A stretch of 64,000 nt of DNA, taken from NCBI GenBank assembly GCA_028684915.1, contig JAQUEZ010000005.1, positions 1 to 64,000 on the forward strand. The letters run 5' to 3'. Below are positions 33,418 through 44,000 of this stretch, piece after piece. Both the position numbers and the translations under genes were made by a program. Position 1 is the first letter of the stretch, and each line of letters opens with the position of its first letter. This stretch comes from Desulfobulbus sp. Lineage in GTDB: Bacteria > Desulfobacterota > Desulfobulbia > Desulfobulbales > Desulfobulbaceae. The notes under the pieces are model-generated. The model worked only from the letters and a program-made list of their open reading frames with translations, was not told where the DNA came from and ran no database searches.

Positions 33418-34761
33418 ATGTACATCGCCGCGGCCGCCTTGAGCATGGATGCGTCGCAAACCTACAAGGAAGTGGAACAACGAGTCAGTGGACTGACAAG
33501 CACAAGCAACCTGGTGTCTGGACAGAGCGATGCCTTTGGCATCCGCTTGGCATCGATGCTTGCCAGTTCAAGTCAAACCCAAATCAGCTGCCAGTCCGAG
33601 GTCTGCCGGACAACAAGCAGCAATACCCCAGGAGAGTTGGCCGAGAGCGGAACCAACCAAGCCAATACCACCTTGCTTGCAAAGATAAGCGAGCAGGTCA
33701 TCGGCCAGTCGGTGTCTATCCGTGCACTGCAGGACTCCCTCTCAACCACCACGGCCCTCCGGGCAACGCAACAGGAGCTAACGCCTCTTGCCAGCCTGCA
33801 AACGGTCTCGTTCACCAGCGGCACCGTGTACAGCGAGGCAACCTCCATGCTGTTCTCCGCCCAGGGAACAGTGCAAACCCTTGACGGCCGGGAAATCAGC
33901 TTTGATCTCGGTCTTTCCATGGAGCAGAACACGGTCGCCGTGGAGACCGCCTCTTTTGCTGCCACCGGCCTGTTCATCGACCCCTTAATCCTCCAGTTCG
34001 ATCTTGATTCCCCCCTGCTTTCCGACTCCAGTTTTCAATTCGACATCAACAGTGATGGCGAGATGGAAGAGCTGGCCTGCCCCGGGAGCGGCTGCGGCTT
34101 TCTTGCCTTTGATCGCAACGGTGATGGTCGGATTAACGATGGTTCCGAACTCTTCGGCCCGGAAAGTGGCTCGGGATTCGGCGAGTTGGCCGAATTGGAC
34201 AGTGACGCCAATTTTTGGATCGATGAGAACGATCCGATCTTTGACCAGCTAATGATCTGGACCCAGGATGGTCAAGGAGGGGAAAATTTGTGCTCGCTAA
34301 AGGAGGCAGGGGTCGGCGCCATAGCCGTCACCCATGCGGGGACCGATTTTCAGCTGCGCAATGACGATGCCAGCGTGGTAGGGACAGTGGCGGCCAACGG
34401 CCTCTTTCTTACCGAGGATGGTGAGGTCCGGCCAATGCAGGAGGTCGATCTGGCTCTTAAAGGATCGCAAACAGGCGATGCAGCCACAACCTCGGCAAGC
34501 GGTTTTGGGTTTCTTGGCAACAGGCCGGAAAGCCAGGCCCTACACGTCCTACGCGACATCATCGGTATGCAGCGGCTTCGCCTGAAAATGATGCTCTCTG
34601 GAAAACGGTTACATGGCGGCTCTCTGGCGGAAAAATCGCAACACAAGCTCTTCTTCGATTGGCTGCATTCGCACCAGCAGTGGCAGGATAGCCTGGACCA
34701 GCAACTGGTCAAGCAGCAGACTTCCGAATCGGACGACCAGAACCAACCACTGACCAGCTAA
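33418..34761 (+). CDS. Protein with EF-hand-type calcium loops, function unknown
   Basis: A 447-residue protein with no signal peptide recognised. The N-terminal third is Ser/Thr/Gln-rich and low in aromatic residues. The central region (about 200-290) has two DxNxDG loops, FDINSDGEMEE and FDRNGDGRINDGSELFG, followed by ELDSDANFWIDENDPIFDQLMIW. This pattern is widely seen in bacterial proteins annotated as calcium-binding or VCBS/hemolysin-type. The C-terminus is charged and helical. AAGGAGG at 33407-33413 fixes the ATG. A weak GG-N10-GC sigma54-like element (33351-33364) lies upstream. It is possibly surface- or flagella-linked, but no function can be claimed. Confidence 0.75.
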   Translation: MYIAAAALSMDASQTYKEVEQRVSGLTSTSNLVSGQSDAFGIRLASMLASSSQTQISCQSEVCRTTSSNTPGELAESGTNQANTTLLAKISEQVIGQSVSIRALQDSLSTTTALRATQQELTPLASLQTVSFTSGTVYSEATSMLFSAQGTVQTLDGREISFDLGLSMEQNTVAVETASFAATGLFIDPLILQFDLDSPLLSDSSFQFDINSDGEMEELACPGSGCGFLAFDRNGDGRINDGSELFGPESGSGFGELAELDSDANFWIDENDPIFDQLMIWTQDGQGGENLCSLKEAGVGAIAVTHAGTDFQLRNDDASVVGTVAANGLFLTEDGEVRPMQEVDLALKGSQTGDAATTSASGFGFLGNRPESQALHVLRDIIGMQRLRLKMMLSGKRLHGGSLAEKSQHKLFFDWLHSHQQWQDSLDQQLVKQQTSESDDQNQPLTS

Positions 34762-34785
34762 ACCATAACCCGTGGGGGGATCGGT

Positions 34786-35703
34786 TCAGTCCGCCAGAGC
34801 CGACCCCTCCTGTTCCGCCGCCAGTTGCAGATGTTCGACAAAGGCGGTCGCCACCGGCGGAAGCTCCCGGTTCTTGCGCTGCAGCAGGTAAATGGGTCGA
34901 TGGGCACCGGGGGCATCAAGGGTGATGGCCGCCAGGGTGCCGCACTGCACATCCTGGGCAACCGAACGGGAGGAGATGATCGCCACCCCGACCCCGGCCT
35001 TGACCGCTTCACGGACCGCCTCGTTGGAGCCGAGCATGGCTACTTCCTGCAGATCCGCCTCGCGTATCCCCTGCTGTTCAAACATCCGCCCTACCACCCG
35101 CCGAGTGCCGGAGCCCTGTTCCCGCTGAATAAAGGGCAACTCGACCAGCTCCTCTAGCTTGACACTTTTGGCCTCGGCCAGTGGATGCAGGACCGAGACG
35201 GCCAAAACCAGGGTATCGGTGAAGGCAGTGGTCCACTCTAGGCCACGCTCGTTCCAGATCGCCCCCACCATACCGATATCGACACTACCCTCGACAATTT
35301 GGGCTGCCACCGTGCGCGAACTGTTGATCTGCACCAAGGGCTTGACCTCCCGGTAACGGCTGCAAAAAGAGCCGATCACCTGAGGCAGGATGTAGGCGCC
35401 GGGAATGGTGGAGGCCCCGATACGTAACTCGCCGCTAAGATCACCGTTGTATCGGGCCACTGCCTGCTGGGCCTCCTGCTGCAGTTGGATCATGCGCACC
35501 GCATATCGGTAGAGCACCATGCCCACCGGGGTCGGTTCAACCTCCCGCCCCAGGCGGTCCACAAGCTTTAGCCCCAGTTCATCTTCCAGATTGCGGATAT
35601 GTTCGCTGACCGTGGGCTGGGAAAGCAGGGCAGCCTCGGCCGCCTTGGTGAAACTCTTCAGTTCAACCACTTTGCGAAACACATCTAATTTTCTGATATC
35701 CAT
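34786..35703 (-). CDS. LysR-family transcriptional regulator
   Basis: A 305-residue LTTR with an N-terminal helix-turn-helix beginning MDIRKLDVFRKVVELKSFTKAAEAALLSQPTV and a two-lobed effector domain (LRIGASTIPGAYILP to AEQEGSALAD). The N-terminus resembles LysR proteins annotated as selenium-metabolism-associated in sulfate reducers, but no selenium gene is nearby, so I treat that as a resemblance only. AGGAGAAAAGG precedes ATG 35703; the longer frame to 35760 lacks a ribosome site. It follows recD by 67 bp on the same strand but need not be co-regulated. Confidence 0.9.
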   Translation of the reverse strand: MDIRKLDVFRKVVELKSFTKAAEAALLSQPTVSEHIRNLEDELGLKLVDRLGREVEPTPVGMVLYRYAVRMIQLQQEAQQAVARYNGDLSGELRIGASTIPGAYILPQVIGSFCSRYREVKPLVQINSSRTVAAQIVEGSVDIGMVGAIWNERGLEWTTAFTDTLVLAVSVLHPLAEAKSVKLEELVELPFIQREQGSGTRRVVGRMFEQQGIREADLQEVAMLGSNEAVREAVKAGVGVAIISSRSVAQDVQCGTLAAITLDAPGAHRPIYLLQRKNRELPPVATAFVEHLQLAAEQEGSALAD

Positions 35704-35770
35704 CCTTTTCTCCTGAACTTGATTTGTGGGAACCCTCACCTGGATTGCAGGGCCCCGCAATCGAACGTTT

Positions 35771-37579
35771 TCAGATTATTACGAATCGATCAAGTTTACG
35801 GGCCAACCCTGAATAACGAATAACCTGCCTGCTTGTGGTACGCAAGAGAAGTTCCAGCGGGCCACAAATTGTCAAACGCCGTTTGGCCCTGGTAATACCG
35901 GTATAGAGCAATTCGCGGGTCAGGACCGGTGCATCCTCCTGGGGTAAAAGCAAAAGGAGCTGATTAAACTCCGAGCCTTGGGATTTATGCACGGTCATGG
36001 CATAGGAGGGTTGCCAGGCGGGCAAACGGGCCAGGCTGAAACAGCGCAACCCACCCCCCTCTTGTTCAAACCAACCGCACAACAGGCCCTGCTCGTCAGG
36101 CCACAGTACGCCGGTATCGCCGTTGAACAACCCCAACTGATAGTCGTTGCGGCTGATCAAAATCGGCATTCCAGGATAATATGGGCGTCCTGGGGGGATG
36201 GTCCGTACACGGCGCAGATGCATCTGGACCATGCGATTGATGCCTTCCACCCCGTGCGGCCCCTCGCGCAACGCACAGAGAATGCGCCTCTCGCCAAGGG
36301 CCTCCAACGCGGACTGTGGTGAGTCTGCGCTGAAAAGCAGGCTGAGGAAACTGAGCAGACGCTCCCGAATCGGGGGAGTTTGTTCTTTGGTGACGTCGAA
36401 AAAATCGACATCTGCCCAGGAGGCCGCTAAAACCTGCCGTACCGGCTCGCTCTCCCCGCTGTTGATCGCCTGGGCCAGTGCGCCAATACCCGATCCCGAA
36501 GCAAAACGGCGGCTGGTCCGCAGGAGGACCAGGGAGTCGGCGAGTAGATTTGGAGATGCTGTTGCAGCCGGGGTTATAGCCGAGGCCAACAGAGGCTGAA
36601 GGGTCTTCACCAGGGAATCGGACCAGTCGATCGCATCCTGGCCGCAAAGGTCCCCAAAGAGATTGCCCGCCTCAACCGAGGCCAGCTGATCGCGATCGCC
36701 GAGCAATATAATCCGGCAGCGCGGCGGCAGAGCTTCAAGCAGGGCCGCCATCAGCCCCACATCGATCATCGATGCCTCGTCAACCACCAAAAGATCCAAA
36801 TGGAGCGGATTGGTCCGGTTGTGGCGAAAGCCCGGCCGATTGAGCTGAAAGCCCAACAGTCGGTGCAGGGTCTGGGCCTGGAGGGCAAAGACCGCTTGCG
36901 GAACATCGGCAAGCCCTTCCCTGGCCTGCTGGATCGATTCCTGCAACCGGAGTGCGGCCTTACCGGTGGGGGCGACCAGGGCGATGCGCAGTTTTTCCGT
37001 TGCTAGTCCGGTCAATAAGGCCAGAATCCGGGCCACGGTATAGGTCTTGCCGGTCCCAGGACCGCCGGAAATAATCACCAGGGATTTGTAGAGCGCTAAT
37101 ACTGCGGCTGCCCGCTGCCAGTCCATACCGTTCTGCCCGGATTGGGGGAAGAGTCGCTCAAGCAGGGGAAGCGCCGTGGGCTCATCCACGGGCAACAGGT
37201 GTTGCGCCCGGCTGCTCAGCGCCTGAGCAATACGCTCTTCGCAGGCATCATAGCGATAAAGGAAGAGCTTGTTGTCCTGATCAAGGATCAGGGGGGTAAC
37301 GCTGCCCGGCTCCCCCACCACTTTAGAGCGCAGAAGCTGGTTCCGCAGAGCAGGGATGTCCGCCCACAACGTATCGTCGAGGCCAAAATCACCCAAGAGC
37401 TTACCCGCCTGAGCAAGCGGTAGACAGGTATGCCCCTGTCCGACGGCCCAACTGGCAAGCGCAGCCAACAACGGCAGCACGGCAGAGCTGTCCTGATCAA
37501 GCCGGGCAAGGAGTCGGCCAGCTTGCAGATCAATGGCGCGTAGAGGGGGGAGTGCGGCATGTTGTGAAAAATCGATCAT
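35771..37579 (-). CDS. recD: Exodeoxyribonuclease V subunit alpha (RecD)
   Basis: A 602-residue superfamily 1B helicase, the 5'-3' motor of RecBCD. Walker A is ISGGPGTGKTYTVARIL (near 170), motif II is LLVDEASM(I)D (VVDEASMID near 265), then LLGDRDQLASVE, and the C-terminal helicase segment is YAMTVHKSQGSEF...TRELLYTGITRA. The complex loads RecA after processing double-strand breaks. Its start codon shares one base with the recB stop (TAATG), so translation is coupled. Confidence 0.95.
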   Translation of the reverse strand: MIDFSQHAALPPLRAIDLQAGRLLARLDQDSSAVLPLLAALASWAVGQGHTCLPLAQAGKLLGDFGLDDTLWADIPALRNQLLRSKVVGEPGSVTPLILDQDNKLFLYRYDACEERIAQALSSRAQHLLPVDEPTALPLLERLFPQSGQNGMDWQRAAAVLALYKSLVIISGGPGTGKTYTVARILALLTGLATEKLRIALVAPTGKAALRLQESIQQAREGLADVPQAVFALQAQTLHRLLGFQLNRPGFRHNRTNPLHLDLLVVDEASMIDVGLMAALLEALPPRCRIILLGDRDQLASVEAGNLFGDLCGQDAIDWSDSLVKTLQPLLASAITPAATASPNLLADSLVLLRTSRRFASGSGIGALAQAINSGESEPVRQVLAASWADVDFFDVTKEQTPPIRERLLSFLSLLFSADSPQSALEALGERRILCALREGPHGVEGINRMVQMHLRRVRTIPPGRPYYPGMPILISRNDYQLGLFNGDTGVLWPDEQGLLCGWFEQEGGGLRCFSLARLPAWQPSYAMTVHKSQGSEFNQLLLLLPQEDAPVLTRELLYTGITRAKRRLTICGPLELLLRTTSRQVIRYSGLARKLDRFVII

Positions 37580-40500
37580 TAGCCTTCTCCCCGACAGCAG
37601 ATATCCAGGGCCTCAATCAGGTCGGCCCCTGGCCTCAGCGAATAGATGCCGCTGGTCGGGGATTGTTCCGGCCCCATGGCACGAAGAAAAAGGTAATACA
37701 CCCCGCCGAGGTGGGTCTCGTACTCGTATTCCCGTAGCCGTACCCGCAGGAAGCGGTGCAGGGCCAAGGTATAAATTAAGAGTTGTAAATGGTACTGATG
37801 GCTCTCCATGCAGCCCTCCAAGGCCTCGGGGCCGTAGTCGCTGTGACTTGCCCCCAGGTAGTTGGACTTGTAATCGACAATAAAATAGCGCCCCTGGTGA
37901 CGAAAAACCAGATCGATAAATCCCTTCATCAACCCTTGGAGACTGGACACGGACAGTGCTGTTGCCCGAAATCCGGCTGTTTCGAGCAAGGCATTGAAAC
38001 GGTGCATATCAACCTGTTCCAGAGGAAAGAGAAAATTCAGTTCGTTGATCCGATCCTGCCCGGCAATTTGCCTGAGAGCACAGGAACCGGGAAGATCCAT
38101 CGCAAGGATATCATCGAGCCAATGAGCGGCAGCCTCCTGCCAGCGCAGATCAATCCCGCCCTGCTCCAGGACCTCGGCAATCAGGGGCTGTTGCTCTCCA
38201 GCGGGCCGATTGAAATCGAGCCGCTCCAGCAGACTGTGCAGACAGGTTCCGGCGGTTGCTCCCCGAGGAAAGGAAAAGGGGGAACGGAAATCCTCGACCG
38301 GAGGAGTGAGCAGGGAACGGGGTTCATCCCGTTCGGTCTGGTCGATCGGTGCCGGGCCCTCACTGCTCAACCGTGAATAGCTAGTCATGGTCCAACCGGC
38401 AAGGATGCGGCCATTGAACAGGAGCGGTGCCAACTCCACCAATCCTTTCGCCTGCCGAAGCCGGTTCCGGGAAAATTCGGCTGGACAGGAGTGCAATGCC
38501 AGCAGGTGTTCCGTGCGGTTCAATTGGTCCATATCCTCCACCATGGTCGCCTCGTTTTGCGGACAACGCCCCTGATGAAGCAGATAAGCGAGCCCGGTCC
38601 ACTCCAGACCACTGACCAATCCCCAGCAAAAATAACAGCAGGATTTGGCCCGGGTCAAGGCCACGTAGAGCAAGCGCAGCTCCTCGGCCAACCGTTCCTC
38701 CTCGGCCAGGAGTCCATGCGCCTCCTCGCCGCTGCCCCAATCGATGGTCAGCTGGTAGGTGTCGCGGTCATGAAACTGGAGCGGCTCATCCTTGGATAAG
38801 GGCCGGCCATTCCAAAGAAAGGGCAAAAAGACCACCGGGAATTCCAACCCCTTGGCTCGGTGGATGGTGACAATGCGAACCAACTGCTCATCGTTTTCCA
38901 AACGAATCAGCTGTGCCTCACTCTTTGCATCCGGATTATCGAGCTGACGCCTCAACCAGCGCTGCAGGGCGGCAGCCCCGTGTTCTCCGGCGGGGCTCTG
39001 TTGAAGCAGTTCCGCCAGATGGAGATAATTGGTCAGACTGCGTTCACCACCGATGCGACCGGTCAATCGCCTCGTCACCCCTTCCCGGACCAACAGATGC
39101 TGGAACATGGCCATGAAGCCCTGTTCCTGCCAGATCTGCCGATACTGCTGCAAAGCAACCATACGTGCAGCCCAGGCCTGCTCATCATCGCCCAACCCAT
39201 GGATGGCTTTCCCACTCAAGCCAAAAAGCTCGGTGGCAAGACAGGTGCGAATACGCCCGGCATCGGTGCAGTCCACTAGGGCACTGAGCACCTGGAACAG
39301 TTGCCCGGCCTCGCTACTCTCAAAGATCGAGCTCTGCCCCAGATAGAGCGAGTTGATGCCGCGCAGACGCAGTGCGGCCTGCATGGCCTCGGCCTCGCGG
39401 TGGGTGCGAACGAGGATAGCGATATCGGCGGTACCCAAGGGACGCCCGCCAATGGCGGCCCGGCCATCGTCTCCCGCCTCCAGCAGGCGGATAATCTGAT
39501 CGGCACAGAACAGAGCGGCAACCTCGCGGGCGAGGTCCTTACTGATGGTCGCCTTGTTCGCTTTCTTCAACCCGTCCTGATCAAGCAGCAACCCGCTCAT
39601 CGGTGGCACGGCCCGGCCATCAATGCGCAGGGAATCCGCCTTAGCGGCTGCGGCGGAAACCGGCTCAAACTCGATGGCGTCGCTGAATACAAAGGCATCC
39701 TCCCGCAGGCCGAACAGACGATTGACCGCCTGGACCATGGCCGGAGTTGAACGAAAGTTGACCCCCATGGTGTAGCGGCTGTCGGCTTCCGTCTGCTGCC
39801 GCGCCTCCATGTAGGTAAAAATATCGGCTCCGCGAAAGGAGTAGATCGCCTGTTTGGGATCGCCAATCATGCACAAGGTGGCGTTTTCCGCTCGGTAAAT
39901 GTGAGAGAACAGCCGGTACTGCACCGGGTCGGTATCCTGAAACTCATCCACCAGGGCCACAGGATATCGACTGCGCAGGGCAGCGGCCAAACGCGGACCA
40001 CTGCCGGGTCGGGCAAGGGCGGTCTCCAGCTGAGTGAGCAGATCATCAAAGGCCAGCAGGCCAAGCCGCTGCTTCCGCTGGGCAAGGGTGTGCCGCAGGA
40101 AGTCGCGCGCCTGGGCGAGCACCAAAAATTTAAGTTCCCGCACAAATTGTTGATGGAGCTGATAAAACCGGTCAAAGGCGTGAAAGAAAGGATGCTCGGG
40201 CGGTTCGCATTTTTTCTTTAACTTTTCCGCCATTACCGACCAGGCCAGTTTTTCCACCTCCTTTTCCAGGTGATATGGCATTGTCGGCGCATCAATCCAG
40301 CTCTCCATAGTTCGACAAAGTTCCGGGACCCGGTCCTTCAAGCGATAGTCTTTTTCGCTTCGTTTGAGACAGGAATTTTCGCAAAGAATGTGCTCAACGG
40401 CTGGCAAATCTTGCCGGAGGATCTGTTGCACCTGGGCAAAGCCCTCGGTGGCCTGCAACTCCAGCGATGCGGCCGACTCGGCACTCACCTCGGGTACAAG

Positions 40501-41085
40501 GCGGCAATCCGTGGTAGCGGCCTTGCCCAAGGCTTTGAGCAGCCCGCCCGGATCGCCAAAAGTCTGCAAGGCCCAGTGGGCCTCGGCATCACGTGCACGG
40601 TAGAAACGGTTGCGCCAGAAATCCTCCAGAATCTCCCGCTGCAGAACGAGGTCATTGTCCATCAGTTCGACCGCGAAGGAGGTGGCCGATTCAAAGGCAT
40701 GCTCCTGGAGTACCCGCTGAGAAAAACCATGGATGGTATGGATCGCAGCCTCGTCCATACGGACCAGAGCATCGCCAAGCCGTTGCCGGGCCACCAGTGG
40801 ATCTATCCGCTCATGTAATTCCTGGAGCAATACGTCCTCACTGCCGTCATGATCAAGGGTCAACAGGGCCTCACGAATACGCCTGCGGATGCGATCCCGC
40901 AGTTCGCCGGTGGCCGCCCGGGTGAAGGTGACCACCAGGATCTGGTCCACGGACAATCCCTGTTCGAGCAACAGACGGAGAAAGAGCAGGGCGAGCGTAT
41001 AGGTCTTGCCGGTGCCGGCACTGGCCTCCAAAAGCAGGCAGCCGTGAAGGGGCAGATTGAGGGGTTCAAGAGGTCGCATGTCCAT
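37579..41085 (-). CDS. recB: Exodeoxyribonuclease V subunit beta (RecB)
   Basis: A 1168-residue UvrD-type helicase-nuclease, the 3'-5' motor and nuclease of RecBCD. Walker A is EASAGTGKTYTLALLFL near residue 20, the helicase motifs LVDEFQDTDPVQ, MIGDPKQAIYSFRGAD and RIVTIHRAKGLEFPVVF follow, and the nuclease motif near the C-terminus is YFIVDYKSNYLG with the catalytic Asp and Lys. All key residues are intact. It overlaps recC by 20 bp upstream and recD by one base downstream. Confidence 0.95.
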   Translation of the reverse strand: MDMRPLEPLNLPLHGCLLLEASAGTGKTYTLALLFLRLLLEQGLSVDQILVVTFTRAATGELRDRIRRRIREALLTLDHDGSEDVLLQELHERIDPLVARQRLGDALVRMDEAAIHTIHGFSQRVLQEHAFESATSFAVELMDNDLVLQREILEDFWRNRFYRARDAEAHWALQTFGDPGGLLKALGKAATTDCRLVPEVSAESAASLELQATEGFAQVQQILRQDLPAVEHILCENSCLKRSEKDYRLKDRVPELCRTMESWIDAPTMPYHLEKEVEKLAWSVMAEKLKKKCEPPEHPFFHAFDRFYQLHQQFVRELKFLVLAQARDFLRHTLAQRKQRLGLLAFDDLLTQLETALARPGSGPRLAAALRSRYPVALVDEFQDTDPVQYRLFSHIYRAENATLCMIGDPKQAIYSFRGADIFTYMEARQQTEADSRYTMGVNFRSTPAMVQAVNRLFGLREDAFVFSDAIEFEPVSAAAAKADSLRIDGRAVPPMSGLLLDQDGLKKANKATISKDLAREVAALFCADQIIRLLEAGDDGRAAIGGRPLGTADIAILVRTHREAEAMQAALRLRGINSLYLGQSSIFESSEAGQLFQVLSALVDCTDAGRIRTCLATELFGLSGKAIHGLGDDEQAWAARMVALQQYRQIWQEQGFMAMFQHLLVREGVTRRLTGRIGGERSLTNYLHLAELLQQSPAGEHGAAALQRWLRRQLDNPDAKSEAQLIRLENDEQLVRIVTIHRAKGLEFPVVFLPFLWNGRPLSKDEPLQFHDRDTYQLTIDWGSGEEAHGLLAEEERLAEELRLLYVALTRAKSCCYFCWGLVSGLEWTGLAYLLHQGRCPQNEATMVEDMDQLNRTEHLLALHSCPAEFSRNRLRQAKGLVELAPLLFNGRILAGWTMTSYSRLSSEGPAPIDQTERDEPRSLLTPPVEDFRSPFSFPRGATAGTCLHSLLERLDFNRPAGEQQPLIAEVLEQGGIDLRWQEAAAHWLDDILAMDLPGSCALRQIAGQDRINELNFLFPLEQVDMHRFNALLETAGFRATALSVSSLQGLMKGFIDLVFRHQGRYFIVDYKSNYLGASHSDYGPEALEGCMESHQYHLQLLIYTLALHRFLRVRLREYEYETHLGGVYYLFLRAMGPEQSPTSGIYSLRPGADLIEALDICCRGEG

Positions 41086-44000
41086 CCTCCAGATGCGCTA
41101 AGATCGGGGCAAAAAGGGTGGTCAAGTCGACAAACTCCTCGCTCAACGGGAGCGCCTGCGCGGGATAGAAATATCCATAGGCCGGGTCACTACCCTCGCC
41201 CTCCCACTGAAAGCCACCGGCCCAAACTGCCCGAGCCTTGTCCGCCTCCATCCCAGGCTTGGCCTCGGCCCAGGCCAGACTGGTATCGGGGAAAAAGGGT
41301 AGAGGACGGCTCAACCCCTGCCAGTAAAGACCAAGCAGGTGCTCCAGGATCGCTTCCGGGCCTGCCACCGGATGGAGCATTGCGTGCTGCACCGCCTGGA
41401 TCTTCTGTTGCCGTTCACAGGATAGATGAATTGAGCTGAGGCCCTGGCCCAAAGGGCGCAACAAATTCAGGCAGAGATGGCCAAGCCACCACTCCATCAG
41501 ATCCGCACCCTTCCTCCGCCCCGGACGCCAGGTGACTCTGCCCGAAGGATAGAGGTTGTGCAGCCAGCCGGTGAGATGAAAGGGACCGATATGGTGATCA
41601 ATCTCCAGCGGCTCGAGAGGCTCGCTCAAGAGCGGCTGCAGCTGAAACGCGAGTGCCCCGGCCTCGGCTTCGATCTGCTCAAACTGAACCCGGCCGAATC
41701 CAGCCTGCGGCAGGCGGCCACTACCCGCCAACCCGTCAAACTGCTGGTCTATCGGGACGCCTGCAAGGGAGGCGGAGACCACCTCGCTGCGGAGGAAATA
41801 TCGTTGTAGCTGATCGAGTTGAAAAGGCTCGCTCTCAGCAAGGGCACCCTCTTCGCCCCGTACGCGGAGCCCAAGGGAATGTTCCAGGAAAAAACGGACC
41901 GGATGACGCCAGAAGCAAACCAGCTGCACCAGATCCACCTCGCGCCGACTGTTATCGGCTCCAGGTAAAGGCGCACTGAGAAAAGGAGCCGGATCGCCTG
42001 CTTGATGCGCCGGGATCCAGGCGGGATTGTAACTGCCGGTGGCAGTATGACCATCGAAACAGCGCCGACTGAAGGGTTGCATCGGATGCTCGGTGGTGAG
42101 TGCCTCGGACACCGTCGACTCCTCGTTCTCAGCAAGGCGACAGCTCTGGTCGATATAATCGCGCAACTCGCAGACCACCACCGAAGGCGGCACCTGGCTT
42201 TCGTCGCGCTGGCTGCGGCCGACCCAAGAGAGATAGAGTACCTCGCGGGCGGAGAGCAGGGCCTCAAGAAAGAGATAGCGGTCATCATTACGCCGATTTC
42301 GATCGCCCAAACGGGGAGCGGCGGCCATCAGGTCAAAGGACGGAGGCCGTTGGCTACGGGGAAAATCCTGATCCCCCAAACCGAGCAGGCAAATTACCTT
42401 AAACGGCACGGAGCGCATGGGCACCATATTGCAGAAGGTAACCCGACCGCTGAGAAAGGGCTGGCCACCACTGGTCTGCGCCAAACATTCCTGGAGATGG
42501 ACCCTGAGGACGGCATAGGCCAGAGGGGCCTGCATATCGGCCAACCGGCAGTCGGCCTGAAGGCGCACGAGGGTTTCCTTGAGCAGGTTGATCCCCGGAT
42601 TCTCAAGGTCGTCGGCAAAAAAATCATCGACCATTTGCCGCAGATCCGTACACCAGCGGATCGGAGTCCGTTCGCTGCGGATCTCTTGCTGCCAGTGCGC
42701 CAGGGTATCCAGCAGTTGGACAAAACCACCCAGGACCTCGGCCTCACCCGCAGCCAGATGGGCGTACGGCAACAAATCTGCAAAGGTCTGGTTCGCCTCC
42801 CCCATCAGGTAGCCGAGCAACAACCGGTCCAGGCCGAAACGCCAACTATGGACGGAACCGGCCTCAACCTCCAGTTGATGGCGATGCTCGCTGTCCAGGC
42901 CCCAGCGAATACCAGCCGCCTCAACCCAGGTATGTAACCGGGGTAGCTGCCCCGCATCCAGACCAAAACGGGCCAGCAGAAGTGGATTTTCACACAGCGC
43001 CAATACTTCAGGCGCAGAAAAGCGGCTCTCCAACAGGGCCAACAGATCAAGGAAACATCGAATTTGCGGCTGCTCGCTCGCCAAAGACTGGTCAGCGATC
43101 GACCAGGGAAGACGATGTTCCGGGAGCGCCTGGCCAAACACACCTTTAATGGCCTCGGCGTACCGGCCGATGTCCGGCGCACTCACCAGGATATCCCCCG
43201 GGGTCAAATCAGGAAGGGCTGCAAAGAGATCGAGCAACCGATCGTGCAGGACTTGAATTTCCCGCAGCGGCGAATAGCAGCAATGCAACTGGATCGAGTG
43301 ATCAGCAGGATCAACGAGATACGGCTCTTCGCCGCCGACGGAACGGTCTCGGAGCTCGAGAATATCATTCTGGATCACGGAGAGCAAATGATGTTCCTCC
43401 CCAGGCTGATACAGATCCACATCCTCCAGGGGACACTCCTGCAACTGACGGAAGAAATCCTGGCCGGTGCGCCCCAAGGAAACCAACAGGGGATGCCCCT
43501 GATCATAATACGCGTCGCCCCCCACCTCACGTCCCCGAGCCCGCATGGCGGCCTGTTGCCGGGCCGAAACCAGATCGCCCCAATAGTGCCAACAGGGGCT
43601 GAGATGGTAAAGATGCAGGGGAAACAACGCACCCGCCTGGGCGAAGATTTCAAGATAGACCGGCGCAAGCGAATTGAGGCCAAAGAGATGCAGTCGCTGG
43701 GGCAATCTGCTCGTCTCCACGGCTGAACCATTGAGTAACTGCCGCCACCACCGGCCGAGTTCCACTCGCTGCGAGGGCGTTGTCTCGCTTAAACACCGCC
43801 AGAGGATCGCCTGCCAATGGTTTTCCTCTCCCTGTTGCCAGTTCCGTAACAGATCGGGACGATAGACCTGATACTGGTCAAAGGCGTCGCTGATTTTAGC
43901 GCTGAGTTGATAGAGCTGGGTCTGGGCGGGGTCTTGGGCCAGATAGGCTGCCGGTTCGGCAAAGGCGGGCTGATCAAGCAAACCGGGCAACAGGGTGAAA

